Below are positions 1 to 9,024 of a stretch of DNA of 64,000 bases, one piece after another (within the stretch, counting starts at the first letter, position 1; each line of letters begins with the position of its first letter). The notes beneath the pieces were generated by a model that was not told where the DNA came from, searched no databases, and worked only from the letters and a program-made list of their open reading frames with translations. Location: assembly GCA_963780635.1 (NCBI GenBank), contig CAWACW010000013.1, positions 868,001 through 932,000 on the forward strand, in the 5' to 3' direction. The position numbers were made by a program, and so were the translations under genes. The DNA comes from DATEPR01 sp963780635. GTDB lineage: Bacteria > Actinomycetota > Actinomycetes > Mycobacteriales > Pseudonocardiaceae.

Positions 1-1
1 C

Positions 2-232
2 AGGATGATCTTCGGCTCCGACTACGCCATCTGGGAACCCAAGTGGCAGGTCGAGGGTCTCGTCGACTGGCAGATGCCCGACGGCGAGGAGTTCTCCGAC
101 TACTCGCAGCTCAGCACGGCGGGCAAGAAGAAGATCCTCGGCCTGAACGCCGCCCGGTTGTACGACATCGAGGTCCCGGCGGAAGCCAGGCTCGACGCAC
201 AGGTTCAGCCGGTCGGCGTACCGGCGTCATGA
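2..232 (+). CDS. Amidohydrolase family protein, C-terminal end (partial)
   Basis: The frame is open from the left edge of the window, so only the last ~77 residues are present. The stretch FGSDYAIWEPKW followed by KKKILGLNAARLYDIE is typical of the last strand and helix of amidohydrolase_2 (metal-dependent TIM-barrel) proteins, in which the SDY aspartate is a metal or catalytic residue. Its stop overlaps the ATG of the next gene (ATGA), so they are co-transcribed. Amidohydrolases of this type lie inside propane monooxygenase operons next to the alcohol dehydrogenase and GroEL genes that follow here. The substrate is not known from sequence. Confidence 0.75.
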   Translation, partial: RMIFGSDYAIWEPKWQVEGLVDWQMPDGEEFSDYSQLSTAGKKKILGLNAARLYDIEVPAEARLDAQVQPVGVPAS

Positions 233-1020
233 GAAGCACGACAACAGTGGGTGCGCGCACCGACCAGACCGCCGCCGCCATCTCGGCGGCGGTCTGGTCC
301 GCCATGTCGACAGTGCACGATCCGGAGCTGGACGAGCCGCTCACCGATCTCGGGTTCGTGTCACGCTGCGACGTGTCCGCCGAGGGTGCGGCGACGATCC
401 GGCTGCGGCTGCCGACGTACTTCTGCGCGCCCAACTTCGCGTTCCTGATGGTGGCCGACGCCTACGACGCCGTGCACGCCGTGCCGGGCGTGACGTCGAC
501 CGACGTGCAACTGGTCGACCACTTCGCGGCGGACGCCATCAACGGCGGCGTCGCGGCCAGGGCGGGCTTCGTCGCGTCGTTCGACGGCGAGGCGGTCGAC
601 GAGCTGGACAGCCTACGGGCGGATTTCCTGCGCAAGGCGATGCTCGCGGGCACCGACCGGGTCTGCAGGGCGATGCTCGCGGCCGGGACCGACAGGGCGG
701 CGCTGCCCGGGCTCACGCTCGGCGACGCCCCCGACGGCCCGGACCGCGAGCGGCTGCGCGCGCGGCGGCGAGAGCTCGGCCTGCCGCACGACGACGCCGC
801 CGCCCTGGTGCTGGACCCGGCGACCGGCGCGACCGTGTCCGGGCAGGACATGCGCCTGTACCTGGGGATGGCCCGGACCACCCGGATCAGCCAGGAGGCG
901 AACTCCGGGGTGTGCAAGGGCATGCTGCTCGCCCGCTACCCCGGTGCCGGCACTGAGGCCGGCGGTGGTGCCGACCGAATCGTCGGTGTCGGAATCGACG
1001 GACAGGAGAACTCAGCATGA
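229..1020 (+). CDS. DUF59 / MIP18-like iron-sulfur assembly domain protein of a propane monooxygenase operon
   Basis: The 263-aa protein starts at the ATG overlapping the upstream stop. An N-terminal DUF59-type domain (about residues 20-110) begins with the family signature HDPELDEPLTDLGFV and contains a YFCAP segment with a cysteine in the expected place. The C-terminal ~140 residues are rich in Arg and Ala and have no domain I recognise. DUF59 proteins help assemble or insert Fe-S or metal centres. In this context the protein may help mature the diiron monooxygenase presumably encoded just left of the window; that role is inference. The stop overlaps the next ATG. Confidence 0.8.
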   Translation: MRSTTTVGARTDQTAAAISAAVWSAMSTVHDPELDEPLTDLGFVSRCDVSAEGAATIRLRLPTYFCAPNFAFLMVADAYDAVHAVPGVTSTDVQLVDHFAADAINGGVAARAGFVASFDGEAVDELDSLRADFLRKAMLAGTDRVCRAMLAAGTDRAALPGLTLGDAPDGPDRERLRARRRELGLPHDDAAALVLDPATGATVSGQDMRLYLGMARTTRISQEANSGVCKGMLLARYPGAGTEAGGGADRIVGVGIDGQENSA

Positions 1021-2042
1021 AGGCGGTCCGGCTGCACTCCTATCACCAGCAGCCCGTCATCGAGGACGTCCCGGAACCGCATGCCAAGGGGCCGATGGAC
1101 GTGGTGGTCAAGATCGGCGGCGCCGGTGTGTGCCGTACCGACCTGCACATCATCGAGGAGCAGTGGGCGTCACGATCCGGCGTGACGCTGCCTTACACGA
1201 TCGGTCACGAGAACGCGGGCTGGGTCGAGGAGATCGGCTCCGCGGTGACCAATGTGGCCGTCGGCGACACGGTGATCCTGCACCCGACGCCGACGTGCGG
1301 GCTGTGCCATGCCTGCCGGGCAGGCAACGACATGCACTGCGAGAACAGCCAGTTCCCCGGTATCGACAGCGACGGCGGCATGGCCGAGTACCTGCTGACG
1401 TCGGCGCGGGCCTGCATCAAGCTGGACCCGAGCACCCAGCCTGCCGACGTCGCCGCGCTGGCCGACGCGGGCATCACCGCGTACCACGCGGTGCGCAAGG
1501 CGGTGCCGCTGCTGTACCCGGGCACGGTGTGCGTCGTCAATGGCGCGGGCGGTCTCGGGCACATCGGCATCCAGTCGCTCGCCGCGCTGACGGCGACCAC
1601 GATCGTGGTGGTCGACCGGAACCCGGACGCGCTGGCATTGGCCAAGCAGCTCGGTGCCGATCAGACGGTCGTCGCCGACGGCAAGCACGTCGACGCGGTG
1701 CTGGATCTCACCGGAGGCAACGGGGCCGAGGTCGTGCTCGACTTCGTCGCCGAGCAGGGCGCCCAGCAGGACGCCTTCGCGATGACCCGGCGCAACGGTT
1801 CGCACTTCGTCATCGGCTACGGCAGCAACATCGACGTTCCCACGATCGACATCATCTCCACGGAGCGCAACATCATCGGGAACCTGGTGGGCACCTACAA
1901 CGACCTCGTCGAGCTGATGGTGCTCGCACAGGCGGGCAAGGTCACCTTGCACACCAAGAAGTACCCGCTGGACAGCGCGCTGGACGCACTGGCCGATCTG
2001 GACGCGGGCCGGGTCCGCGGCCGGGCGATTCTCACCCCCTGA
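1017..2042 (+). CDS. NAD-dependent zinc alcohol dehydrogenase (MDR family)
   Basis: A 341-aa medium-chain dehydrogenase of normal length. Catalytic zinc ligands are visible at Cys39 (VCRTD) and His64-Glu65 (GHE). Structural zinc cysteines are at 94, 97, 100 and 108 (CGLCHAC...C). The nucleotide-binding turn is GAGGLGHIG, and an acidic residue after the following strand (VVDRN) favours NAD over NADP. The gene overlaps its upstream neighbour by ATGA and is followed 17 bp later by a GroEL gene. In propane-oxidising actinomycetes the equivalent gene oxidises propanol formed by the monooxygenase; that assignment rests on gene order. Confidence 0.9.
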   Translation: MKAVRLHSYHQQPVIEDVPEPHAKGPMDVVVKIGGAGVCRTDLHIIEEQWASRSGVTLPYTIGHENAGWVEEIGSAVTNVAVGDTVILHPTPTCGLCHACRAGNDMHCENSQFPGIDSDGGMAEYLLTSARACIKLDPSTQPADVAALADAGITAYHAVRKAVPLLYPGTVCVVNGAGGLGHIGIQSLAALTATTIVVVDRNPDALALAKQLGADQTVVADGKHVDAVLDLTGGNGAEVVLDFVAEQGAQQDAFAMTRRNGSHFVIGYGSNIDVPTIDIISTERNIIGNLVGTYNDLVELMVLAQAGKVTLHTKKYPLDSALDALADLDAGRVRGRAILTP

Positions 2043-2059
2043 CACGAGGAGCACGCACG

Positions 2060-3751
2060 ATGGCAAAGGAACTGCGCTTCGGCGCCGAGGCGCGCGACCT
2101 GTTGCTGGCGGGGGTCGACAAACTCGCGGAAGCGGTGAAGTCGACGCTGGGGCCCAAGGGACGCAACGTGATCATCGAGAAGATCACCGGCTCCCCCGTG
2201 GTCACCAACGACGGCGTGACGATCGCCCGGGAGATCCACCTGCCCGACCAGTTCGAGAACATGGGCGCGCAGCTGGTGAAGGAAGCCGCGATCAAGACCA
2301 ACGACGTGGTGGGCGACGGCACCACCACGGCGACGGTCATCGCCCAGGCCATCATCCGCGAGGGCATGCGGGTGATCGCCAAGGGCGGCAACCCGGTGCT
2401 CATCAAGCGCGGCGTCGACCTCGCGGTGGGCAAGCTGGTGCAGCACTTGGAGAAGGTGGCGCACCCGGTGGCGCAGGAACGGGACTTCACGCGTGTCGCC
2501 GCGATCTCGGCCAACGACGACGACTCGGTCGGCGCGGTGATCGGCAAGGCACTGCACACGGTCGGTGAGGGCGGTGTGGTGACGGTCGAGGAGTCGCAGC
2601 GGATCGGCATGTCCGTCGACTTCGTCGAAGGCTTCGAGTTCGACAACGGTTATCTCTCGCCGTACCTGGTCACCGATCCCGGCCGGTTGGAGGCCGTGGT
2701 CAACGACCCGTACATCCTGATGTGCAGCGAGAAGGTCACCAAGGTCCAGCAGCTGATGCCGGTGCTGGACAAGATCATGCGCAACCCGAGGCCGCTGGTG
2801 CTGATCGCGGAGACGGTCGAGGGCAGCGCGCTGAGCATGCTGGTGCACAACCACGTCAACGGGAACTTCCAGGCGGTCGCCATCCGGGCACCCGGTTTCG
2901 GCGACCGGCGGCTGCACAAGCTGGAGGACCTCGCGGCCGTGGTCGGCGGGTCGGTGCTGAGCAGGCAGGCCAGTTTCTCCATGGAGACGATGACGCTGGA
3001 GCACCTCGGCCGGGCCAGGCAGGTCCGGGTCACCGCGAACGCCACCACGATCGTCGGCGGAGCGGGATCGGCCGAGCGCATCGACTTCCGGGTCAACCAG
3101 CTGCGGGCCGAGCTGTCCCGCGCCCAGTTCGGGGTGGACGAGGACGTCCTCACCGAGCGGATCGGCGCGCTGACGGGCAAGGTAGCGGTCATCAGGGTCG
3201 GCGCGGCGACGCCGGCCGAGTTGAAGGAACTGCAGCACCGGGTCGAGGACGCACTGTCCGCGACCCGGGCGGCCATGGCCGAGGGCATCGTCGCCGGTGG
3301 CGGCGCCGCGCTGCTGCACGCGGAGAAGGCGCTGGCCGATCTCGGCCTGGACGGTGACTACGCCACGGGCGTGGAGATCGTCCGGCGGGCACTGGCCGAG
3401 CCCGCGTTCCTGATCGCCAGCAACGCGGGCTACCACGCGGCCGACATCGTGGCCCACACCAGGGAGTTGTCCGACGACGAGGGATTCGACGCGCTGCACG
3501 AACGCTTCGGGGACATGATCGAGATGGGGATCATCGACCCGCTGCGGGTGTGCCGCTCGGCATTGCAGAACGGGGCTTCGGTGGCCGGCCTGCTGCTCAC
3601 CACGAACTCGCTGATCGCCGAGGAGCAGACACCGTGGGGCGGCAGCCCTGCCCTGATGAGTGAGATCGGCCCGCTGGACGAGGGCCTGCACCAGCCGTCA
3701 CCGGACTCCAGCACACCGCAGTCCCTGGGCCTCGGCCCGTCGGTGGGCTAG
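2060..3751 (+). CDS. GroEL-type 60-kDa chaperonin, monooxygenase-dedicated paralogue (MimG/PrmG-like)
   Basis: The 563-aa protein shows chaperonin hallmarks: KSTLGPKGRNV near the N terminus, VTNDGVTIAREI, the ATP-binding GDGTTTAT, and a C-terminal equatorial segment with EGIVAGGGAAL. The usual Gly-Met-rich C-terminal tail of housekeeping GroEL is absent; the protein ends in a Ser/Pro/Gly-rich tail (LGLGPSVG). No groES neighbour is visible. A GAGGAGC ribosome-binding site precedes ATG 2060. Chaperonin paralogues in this position are required for folding of binuclear-iron propane/acetone monooxygenases (Mim system in Mycobacterium); the same role is inferred here from the DUF59 and ADH neighbours. 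Confidence 0.88.
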   Translation: MAKELRFGAEARDLLLAGVDKLAEAVKSTLGPKGRNVIIEKITGSPVVTNDGVTIAREIHLPDQFENMGAQLVKEAAIKTNDVVGDGTTTATVIAQAIIREGMRVIAKGGNPVLIKRGVDLAVGKLVQHLEKVAHPVAQERDFTRVAAISANDDDSVGAVIGKALHTVGEGGVVTVEESQRIGMSVDFVEGFEFDNGYLSPYLVTDPGRLEAVVNDPYILMCSEKVTKVQQLMPVLDKIMRNPRPLVLIAETVEGSALSMLVHNHVNGNFQAVAIRAPGFGDRRLHKLEDLAAVVGGSVLSRQASFSMETMTLEHLGRARQVRVTANATTIVGGAGSAERIDFRVNQLRAELSRAQFGVDEDVLTERIGALTGKVAVIRVGAATPAELKELQHRVEDALSATRAAMAEGIVAGGGAALLHAEKALADLGLDGDYATGVEIVRRALAEPAFLIASNAGYHAADIVAHTRELSDDEGFDALHERFGDMIEMGIIDPLRVCRSALQNGASVAGLLLTTNSLIAEEQTPWGGSPALMSEIGPLDEGLHQPSPDSSTPQSLGLGPSVG

Positions 3752-3796
3752 CACCAGGGGCAAGCCGGGACACCCGAGGCACCGAGGGAGGCGATC

Positions 3797-5046
3797 GTGC
3801 TCGAGCGCGACCCCGCGGTCAACGAGGTGTCCCGGCCCGGCCTGGTCCGGCGGCCCGTCGCGATGCTGTTCGGACCCGCGTTCGTGGCCGCGGTGGCCTA
3901 TATCGACCCGGGCAACTTCGCCACGAACATCACGGCGGGCGCCCGGTTCGGCTACACCCTCGTCTGGGTGATCGTGGTCGCGAACCTGATGGCCATGCTC
4001 GTGCAGTATCTGTCGGCGAAGCTGGGCGTGGCCACCGGGCGGGACCTGCCGGAGCTGTGCCGGGAACACTTCACCAAGCCGGTCTCGGCCGGGTTGTGGG
4101 TACAGGCCGAACTCGTCGCGATGGCCACCGATCTCGCCGAGTTCGTCGGTGCCGCGATCGGGTTGAACCTGCTGTTCGACGTGCCGCTGCCGGTCGCGGG
4201 CCTCATCACGGCCGTGGTGGCGTTCGCGATCCTGGCCCTGGAACAGCGCGGCTACCGGCCGTTCGAACTGGCGATCACCGCACTGTTCGCCATCGTGTTC
4301 CTCGGTTTCGCCTACGACCTGGCCTCGGTGCACGTCGACGGCGGCGCGTTCGCCGCCGGGCTGGTACCGAGTTCGTCGGTTCGGACAGCGTGCTGCTGGC
4401 CGCGGGCATCATCGGCGCGACGGTGATGCCACACGTGATCTACCTGCATTCGGCACTGACCAAAACGCGGGTGCGCGGGGCAACCACGGTCTCCCACCGG
4501 GACCTGCTGCGCACCCAGCGGATCGACGTGATCATCGCGTTGGGCACCGCCGGCCTGGTCAACATCGCGATGCTGGTCGTGGCCGCCGCTCTGCTGCACA
4601 AGACCGGCCTGCACGGGGCCGACCCGATCCTGCTCGCACACGCCGACCTCGGCCGGTACGTGGGTGGCGGTGCCGCGCTGATGTTCGCGGTGGCGCTGCT
4701 CGCGTCCGGACTGTCGTCCTCCAGTGTCGGAACCTACGCCGGACAGGTCGTGATGAGCGGCTTCATCCGGCGCAAGCTGCCGCTGTTCGTGCGGCGGGGC
4801 ATCACGATGCTGCCCGCGCTCGTGGTCCTCGGCCTGCGGTTGCCCGCCACCGACACCCTGGTCATCTCCCAGGTGGTGCTGTCGTTCGGCATCCCGTTCG
4901 CGCTCGTGCCGCTGATCCTGTTGACCAGGCGGCCGGACGTCATGGGGCGGTTCGCCAACCGGCGCATCACGACGATCGCCGCGGCCGCGTGCGCCGCGCT
5001 GATCGTGGTGCTCAACGGCTGGCTGATCGTGGGGTTGTTCCGATGA
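3797..5046 (+). pseudogene. Nramp-family divalent metal (Mn/Fe) transporter, single frameshift
   Basis: Two frames join to one Nramp protein of about 416 aa. The first (3797 to ~4370) carries the TM1 metal-binding motif DPGNFATN and the first six or so membrane segments. The second (from ~4371) carries the TM6 motif GATVMPHVIYLHSAL and the remaining segments. Both ion-ligand motifs (DPGN and MPH) are intact. The junction reads GTA CCG AG TTC GTC GGT, one base short of a continuous P-x-F-V-G-S-D-S reading, so a single deleted base explains it. Either a sequencing error or a recent inactivation is possible. The stop overlaps the ATG of the next small membrane gene. Confidence 0.85.
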
Positions 5047-5267
5047 CCGGCAACGTGCACGTACTGGCGATCGCGGCCGCGGTACTGGGTCTGACCGGTG
5101 TCGTGGCGATGGTCGCCTACCGAGCAGCCCTGCGGCAGGTCGACATCGACCTGCTGCCGGGCCGGATTCTGCCCAGGGCGGTGTGGTGGCGGGACCACGG
5201 AGGACCAGTGCTGATCGGCAGCCTGGCCATGGTCCTGGCCGGCCTCGCCGGTCTGGTCAGCGGGTGA
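5043..5267 (+). CDS. Small two-span membrane protein, unknown function
   Basis: A 74-aa protein translated from the ATG that overlaps the Nramp stop (ATGA). Residues ~6-27 and ~53-73 are hydrophobic and alanine/leucine/glycine rich. They flank a charged loop containing DIDLLPGRILPRAVWWRDHG, so two membrane spans are likely. I do not recognise a family. The tight overlap with the Nramp gene suggests co-translation and perhaps a subunit or partner role, which is inference. Confidence 0.6.
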   Translation: MTGNVHVLAIAAAVLGLTGVVAMVAYRAALRQVDIDLLPGRILPRAVWWRDHGGPVLIGSLAMVLAGLAGLVSG

Positions 5268-5289
5268 ATCCGAACAAGGAGGTTCAGTC

Positions 5290-5946
5290 ATGACAACAAC
5301 GAGCACTGGTGACCTGGAAGAACGTACCGGTCGTCACGGTACGGAACCGGTCGCGGCGGCCGAGCCGCCACCACCGACAGGTGATCCGCTGATGATCGGC
5401 CTGCCCATGTTCGTCGTCGGCTCGATAGCGCTGGGCCTGGTACTGGTCGGTTATGTCCCGCTGGCCGCGATCGGCTCCGTCCTGCCGATCCTCTTCGCGG
5501 CGACCGGCTTGGGCCTGGCCATCTCGGCCATCTGGGCCGCGGCACTCAACCAGAGCGCGGTCGCGTCCGTGCTGGCGATCTTCGCCGGATTCTGGTGGAG
5601 CTACGCGGTTCTGGTGCTCGGCCTGACCCACAACTGGTTCGCCATCGCGGTACTGGTGACGGGCCACGCGCAGGGCCTGTTCGTGATCTGCTGGCTGTCG
5701 GTCATCGTCATGCTGACACTGGCCACATTGCGGCTGCCCAGCGCGTACACCCTGCTGTTCGCGCTCATCGACGTCGCCCTGGTGTTCGTGCTCATCGGCA
5801 CGCTGCAGGCATCGACCTCGTTGCTGAAGGTCGGCGGCATCCTGGTGTTCGCGTTCGCGATCGTCGGCATCTACTTGTTCTTCGGCGCCGCGTCGCAGGC
5901 CACCGGCGGTCGTGCACTGCCATTGGGGCCACCTGTCCTACGCTGA
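5290..5946 (+). CDS. Acetate/succinate uptake transporter, GPR1/FUN34/YaaH (SatP) family
   Basis: The 218-aa membrane protein has a hydrophilic N-terminal ~35 residues, then six hydrophobic segments, the normal topology of the AceTr family. The segment FAGFWWSYAVLVLGLTHNWF matches the family core around TM3. A strong ribosome-binding site (AAGGAGG) lies 6 bp before ATG 5290. These proteins import acetate or related short-chain acids with protons. Being downstream of propane-type oxidation genes, it could serve uptake of C2 products, but the 20-bp gap and separate RBS only show that it may share a transcript. Confidence 0.8.
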   Translation: MTTTSTGDLEERTGRHGTEPVAAAEPPPPTGDPLMIGLPMFVVGSIALGLVLVGYVPLAAIGSVLPILFAATGLGLAISAIWAAALNQSAVASVLAIFAGFWWSYAVLVLGLTHNWFAIAVLVTGHAQGLFVICWLSVIVMLTLATLRLPSAYTLLFALIDVALVFVLIGTLQASTSLLKVGGILVFAFAIVGIYLFFGAASQATGGRALPLGPPVLR

Positions 5947-5984
5947 TCGATCACGTCGTCCCAGCTGCCCGGAGGTAATCCGTC

Positions 5985-6314
5985 ATGATCTTCATCGTCG
6001 TCAAGTTCACCGTGCGGCCCGATCGCAGCGAGGACTGGCTCGACCTCGTCAAGGACTTCACCACGGCGGCGCGGGCGGAGCCGGGCAACGTGTTCTTCGA
6101 CTGGAACAAGAGTGTGGAAACGCCCCACCAGTACGTACTGCTGGAGGCGTTCCGGGACGGCGACGCGGGAGCCGCCCACGTGAACTCCGACCACTTCAAG
6201 ACCGCGATGGCGTGGATGCCTTCGGTGATCGCGACGAGGCCGGAGATCATCAACGTCGAGGTGCCCCAGGACGGGTTCGGCGAGATGGCGGAGTTGACGC
6301 CGACCCAGTCCTAG
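5985..6314 (+). CDS. Antibiotic biosynthesis monooxygenase (ABM) domain protein
   Basis: A 109-aa single-domain protein of the ABM/YgiN ferredoxin-like fold. It opens with an IFIVVKFTVRPDR strand, has EPGNVFFDWNKS and YVLLEAFRD strands, and a late HVNSDHFKTAM helix with the histidines usual in the family. ABM proteins act as small cofactor-free monooxygenases or dimeric quinol oxygenases. A GGAGG site precedes ATG 5985. It follows the acetate transporter by 38 bp and may belong to the same transcript. The substrate is not predictable. Confidence 0.8.
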   Translation: MIFIVVKFTVRPDRSEDWLDLVKDFTTAARAEPGNVFFDWNKSVETPHQYVLLEAFRDGDAGAAHVNSDHFKTAMAWMPSVIATRPEIINVEVPQDGFGEMAELTPTQS

Positions 6315-6352
6315 ACCTCACCCCTGGCGGTCCGACGTCCCGGCCCGCCGGC

Positions 6353-6859
6353 TCAGCCCATCGTCCTCGCGCCGTCGATCGACTCGCGCAGGATGTCGGC
6401 ATGACCGGCGTGCTGGGACGTCTCCGCGATCAGGTGCAGCAGCACACGCCGCACCGTCCAGTCCGCGCCGGGCTCGAACCACGGCTCCTGCGGCAGTTCG
6501 TGCGCCGCGTCCAGGTCGAGCGTCTCGACGAGTTCGTCGGTCGACGCCGCGACCCGCTCGTACTCGGCGAGCACCCCCGCCAGCGTCTCCCCCGGCAGCA
6601 TCCGGAAGTTGGCCTCCCATACGGCCGGGCCGTCGACCGGCCGGTTCTCGGCACCGCCGACCGCGAACCGCATCCAGTTCTCCTCGGTCGAAGCCACGTG
6701 CTTGATCAGGCCCCCGAGGCACAGCGCGCTGCGTGTCGGGCACGCCGTCGCCTGCTCGTCGGTCAGGCCACGCACCGTGTACCGCAGGAAGAACCGGTGC
6801 CGGCGCAATGACTCGAGCAAGTCGGCACGTTCCCTGATGAGTGTCTGGTTGCCGGTCAT
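6353..6859 (-). CDS. DinB/DUF664 family metal-binding protein
   Basis: A 168-aa four-helix protein. Histidines that form the DinB metal site are seen in GLIKHVASTEENW (about residue 54) and in LLHLIAETSQHAGHADILRE (about residues 139-151); the latter is the strongest family signature. DinB-like proteins include bacillithiol/mycothiol-dependent transferases and uncharacterised hydrolases, so the activity here is unknown. It is transcribed towards the ABM gene, with which it is convergent, and away from the PadR gene, with ~95 bp of shared upstream DNA. Confidence 0.75.
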   Translation of the reverse strand: MTGNQTLIRERADLLESLRRHRFFLRYTVRGLTDEQATACPTRSALCLGGLIKHVASTEENWMRFAVGGAENRPVDGPAVWEANFRMLPGETLAGVLAEYERVAASTDELVETLDLDAAHELPQEPWFEPGADWTVRRVLLHLIAETSQHAGHADILRESIDGARTMG

Positions 6860-6893
6860 ACCTGGAGGCTAGGTCGCACCCCCGTCTTTCCGC

Positions 6894-6937
6894 TTGACGA
6901 CATCACTCGCGTCCGTATACTCGTCCACGGATACTCG
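6894..6937 (+). promoter_or_regulatory. Promoter and direct-repeat operator of the PadR gene
   Basis: TTGACG (6894-6899) and TATACT (6916-6921) form a sigma70-like promoter with a 16-bp spacer. The heptamer ATACTCG occurs twice, at 6917-6923 (overlapping the -10) and 6931-6937, with a 14-bp period. Such a repeat over the -10 and start point is where an autoregulating PadR protein would be expected to bind; that is inference. Confidence 0.6.
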
Positions 6938-6954
6938 GCGACGAGGAGGACTTG

Positions 6955-7602
6955 ATGGCGAAGCGGCGCAAGGTCGGCAACCTGCTGGCGCTGGCCGTGC
7001 TGTCCACGCTCGTCCAGCGGCCAATGCACCCCTACGAGATGGCCGGCGTGCTGCGCGAACGCGGCAAGGACCAGGACATGCCCATCAAGTGGGGCTCCCT
7101 CTACACGGTGGTCGACAACCTGGAGAAGCACGGGTTCGTCGCGGCCACCGAGAGCGTCCGGCAGGGCGGCAGGCCGCAGCGAACGGTCTACGCGATCACC
7201 GACGCGGGCCGCGCCGAGCTGACCGACTGGGTGCGCGAGCTGCTCGCCACGCCCGAACCCGAGCAGCCCCGGTTCGCCGCCGCGCTGTCGGTGATGGCGG
7301 CCATCCCGCCGGACGAGGCATCGGCCTTGTTGCGGGAACGGCTGGCGACGTTGCGTGAGCAGCTGGCGCAGCAGCGGGACGCGCTGGCCGAGTCGGCCCG
7401 TGAGATCCCGCGGCTGTTCCTGGTGGAGACCGAGTACGAGCTGGCGATCCGGCAGGCCGAGGCCGACTGGGTGGCCGACCTGCTGGCTGAACTGGCCACC
7501 GGGGCGTTCCCCGGCCAGCAGCTGTGGCGGCGGTTCCATGAGACGGGCGAGATTCCCGCGGAGATCGCGGAACTCGCGGAAAGGGGCCGTACCGACCAGT
7601 GA
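6955..7602 (+). CDS. PadR-family transcriptional regulator
   Basis: A 215-aa PadR protein with C-terminal Vir domain. The winged helix spans about residues 5-85: LLALAVLSTL, HPYEMAGVLRERG, then WGSLYTVVDNLEKHGFV and the wing with TVYAITDAGRAEL. Residues ~90-215 are a helical dimerisation domain. ATG 6955 is chosen because GAGGAGGA ends four bases before it. A direct repeat over its promoter suggests autorepression. A FAD-dependent monooxygenase starts 158 bp downstream in the same direction and is the likeliest target or partner. Confidence 0.9.
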   Translation: MAKRRKVGNLLALAVLSTLVQRPMHPYEMAGVLRERGKDQDMPIKWGSLYTVVDNLEKHGFVAATESVRQGGRPQRTVYAITDAGRAELTDWVRELLATPEPEQPRFAAALSVMAAIPPDEASALLRERLATLREQLAQQRDALAESAREIPRLFLVETEYELAIRQAEADWVADLLAELATGAFPGQQLWRRFHETGEIPAEIAELAERGRTDQ

Positions 7603-7760
7603 CGCACGAACCCCGGCGGGGTGCTGCAACACCTCGCCGGGGTCCTCGACCTCGAACCGAACCCGAGCGACGAACCCGGCCACGAGGTGGCAACCGCAGG
7701 ATAGCCGGGCTCCCCCGCACGGGTCGGTCAACCGATCCACTCCGAATGGGGAGAAGTGAC

Positions 7761-8993
7761 ATGACGCAAGTACGAACGGCTCTGGTGATCGGCGGCGGCA
7801 TCGCGGGCCCGGTCGCCGCGATGGCGCTGCGCAAGGCGGGCATCGACGCATGCGTGTACGAGGCCTACCAGGGCACGGCCGACGCGGCGGGCGGCGGGTT
7901 GGGCATCGCGCCCAACGGCCTGGCGGCGCTGGCATGCGTCGACGCGGCCGACGTGGTGCGCGACATCGGCGTCCCGGTGTCCTCGATGGTGATGGAGAGC
8001 TGGACGGGCAAGCGGCTGGCCGAGTTCGGCGGCCACGGCGGACCGCCGGTGTTCCACTTCGTGTGGCGCGCCGACCTGTACCGCGCGCTCTACGACGAGG
8101 CCGTGGCCCGCGGCATCCGGATCGAGCACGGCAAGCGGCTGGTCGGCGCCCGCGACGACGGCACCGGCGTCACCGCCTTCTTCGCCGACGGCACCGAGGC
8201 CAGGGCGGACATCCTGATCGCCGCCGACGGCATCCGCTCGACGGTCCGCTCGATCATCGACCCGGCGGCGCCGAGCCCGCGCTACACGGGCCTGCTCGGT
8301 TTCGGCGCCAAGCCGACGATCGAGGCCAACGTGGGCCTCGACTCGACCCGCGGCTCGATGCACATGAGCTTCGGCAAGCGCGGGTTCTTCGCCTACCAGG
8401 TGGCCGACGACGGCAGCACCGGCTGGTTCGCCAACCTGCCCCGCCAGGAGCCGCTGTCGCTGGCCCGGACTCGCGAGGTGGGCGCTGCCGAGTGGCTGCG
8501 GCAGCTGCGGGAGCTGTTCGCGGCGGACCGCACGCCCGCACCGGCGATCCTGGACCGCGTCCGGCCCGAGGACCTGGTGCTGGTGGGCGCACTGGAGGAT
8601 CTCCCGACCGTGCCCACGTGGAGCAGGGGGCGGATGGTGCTGGTCGGCGACGCGGCGCACGCGACGTCGCCGAGTTCCGGCCAGGGTGCGTCGATCGCGG
8701 CGGAGAGTGCGGTGCAGCTGGCCCGGTGCCTGCGCGACCTGCCGACCGTGCCTGCGGCGTTCGCCGCGTACGAGGGGCTGCGGCGGGCGCGGGTGGAGCG
8801 GATCATCGCCGCGGGCAAACGGTCCAGCAGCGACAAGGCCGCCGGTCCGCTGGCCAGGGTGCTGCGCGACGCGCTGCTGCCGGTGACGATGAAGCTGCTG
8901 GCCAAGCCGGCGAAGATGGCCTGGCAGTACGACTACCGCATCGACTGGGACGCGCCGGTCGGCGCGGCTGCCAGGCCCGCGTTGACCCGGTAG
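7761..8993 (+). CDS. FAD-dependent aromatic-type monooxygenase
   Basis: A 410-aa group A flavoprotein monooxygenase of usual length. It has an N-terminal dinucleotide-binding GGGIAGPVAAMALRKAG, a central ADGIRSTVR segment (DG motif), and the late GDAAHATSPSSGQGAS motif that binds the FAD ribityl chain. No C-terminal membrane anchor is seen. GGGGAGAAG before ATG 7761 is the ribosome-binding site. Enzymes of this type hydroxylate phenolic or polyketide substrates or inactivate antibiotics such as tetracyclines and rifamycins. The linkage to a PadR regulator fits inducible detoxification, but no substrate can be assigned. Confidence 0.88.
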   Translation: MTQVRTALVIGGGIAGPVAAMALRKAGIDACVYEAYQGTADAAGGGLGIAPNGLAALACVDAADVVRDIGVPVSSMVMESWTGKRLAEFGGHGGPPVFHFVWRADLYRALYDEAVARGIRIEHGKRLVGARDDGTGVTAFFADGTEARADILIAADGIRSTVRSIIDPAAPSPRYTGLLGFGAKPTIEANVGLDSTRGSMHMSFGKRGFFAYQVADDGSTGWFANLPRQEPLSLARTREVGAAEWLRQLRELFAADRTPAPAILDRVRPEDLVLVGALEDLPTVPTWSRGRMVLVGDAAHATSPSSGQGASIAAESAVQLARCLRDLPTVPAAFAAYEGLRRARVERIIAAGKRSSSDKAAGPLARVLRDALLPVTMKLLAKPAKMAWQYDYRIDWDAPVGAAARPALTR

Positions 8994-9024
8994 GGACTAC
9001 CCGGTGGCGGGTACTCTGCGGCGC

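Noticed and set aside
1895..3691. Long minus-strand open frame of ~600 codons opposite the GroEL gene
   Set aside because: It is the mirror frame of a high-GC gene, rich in Arg/His/Gln with no motif, and the plus strand carries an unmistakable chaperonin.
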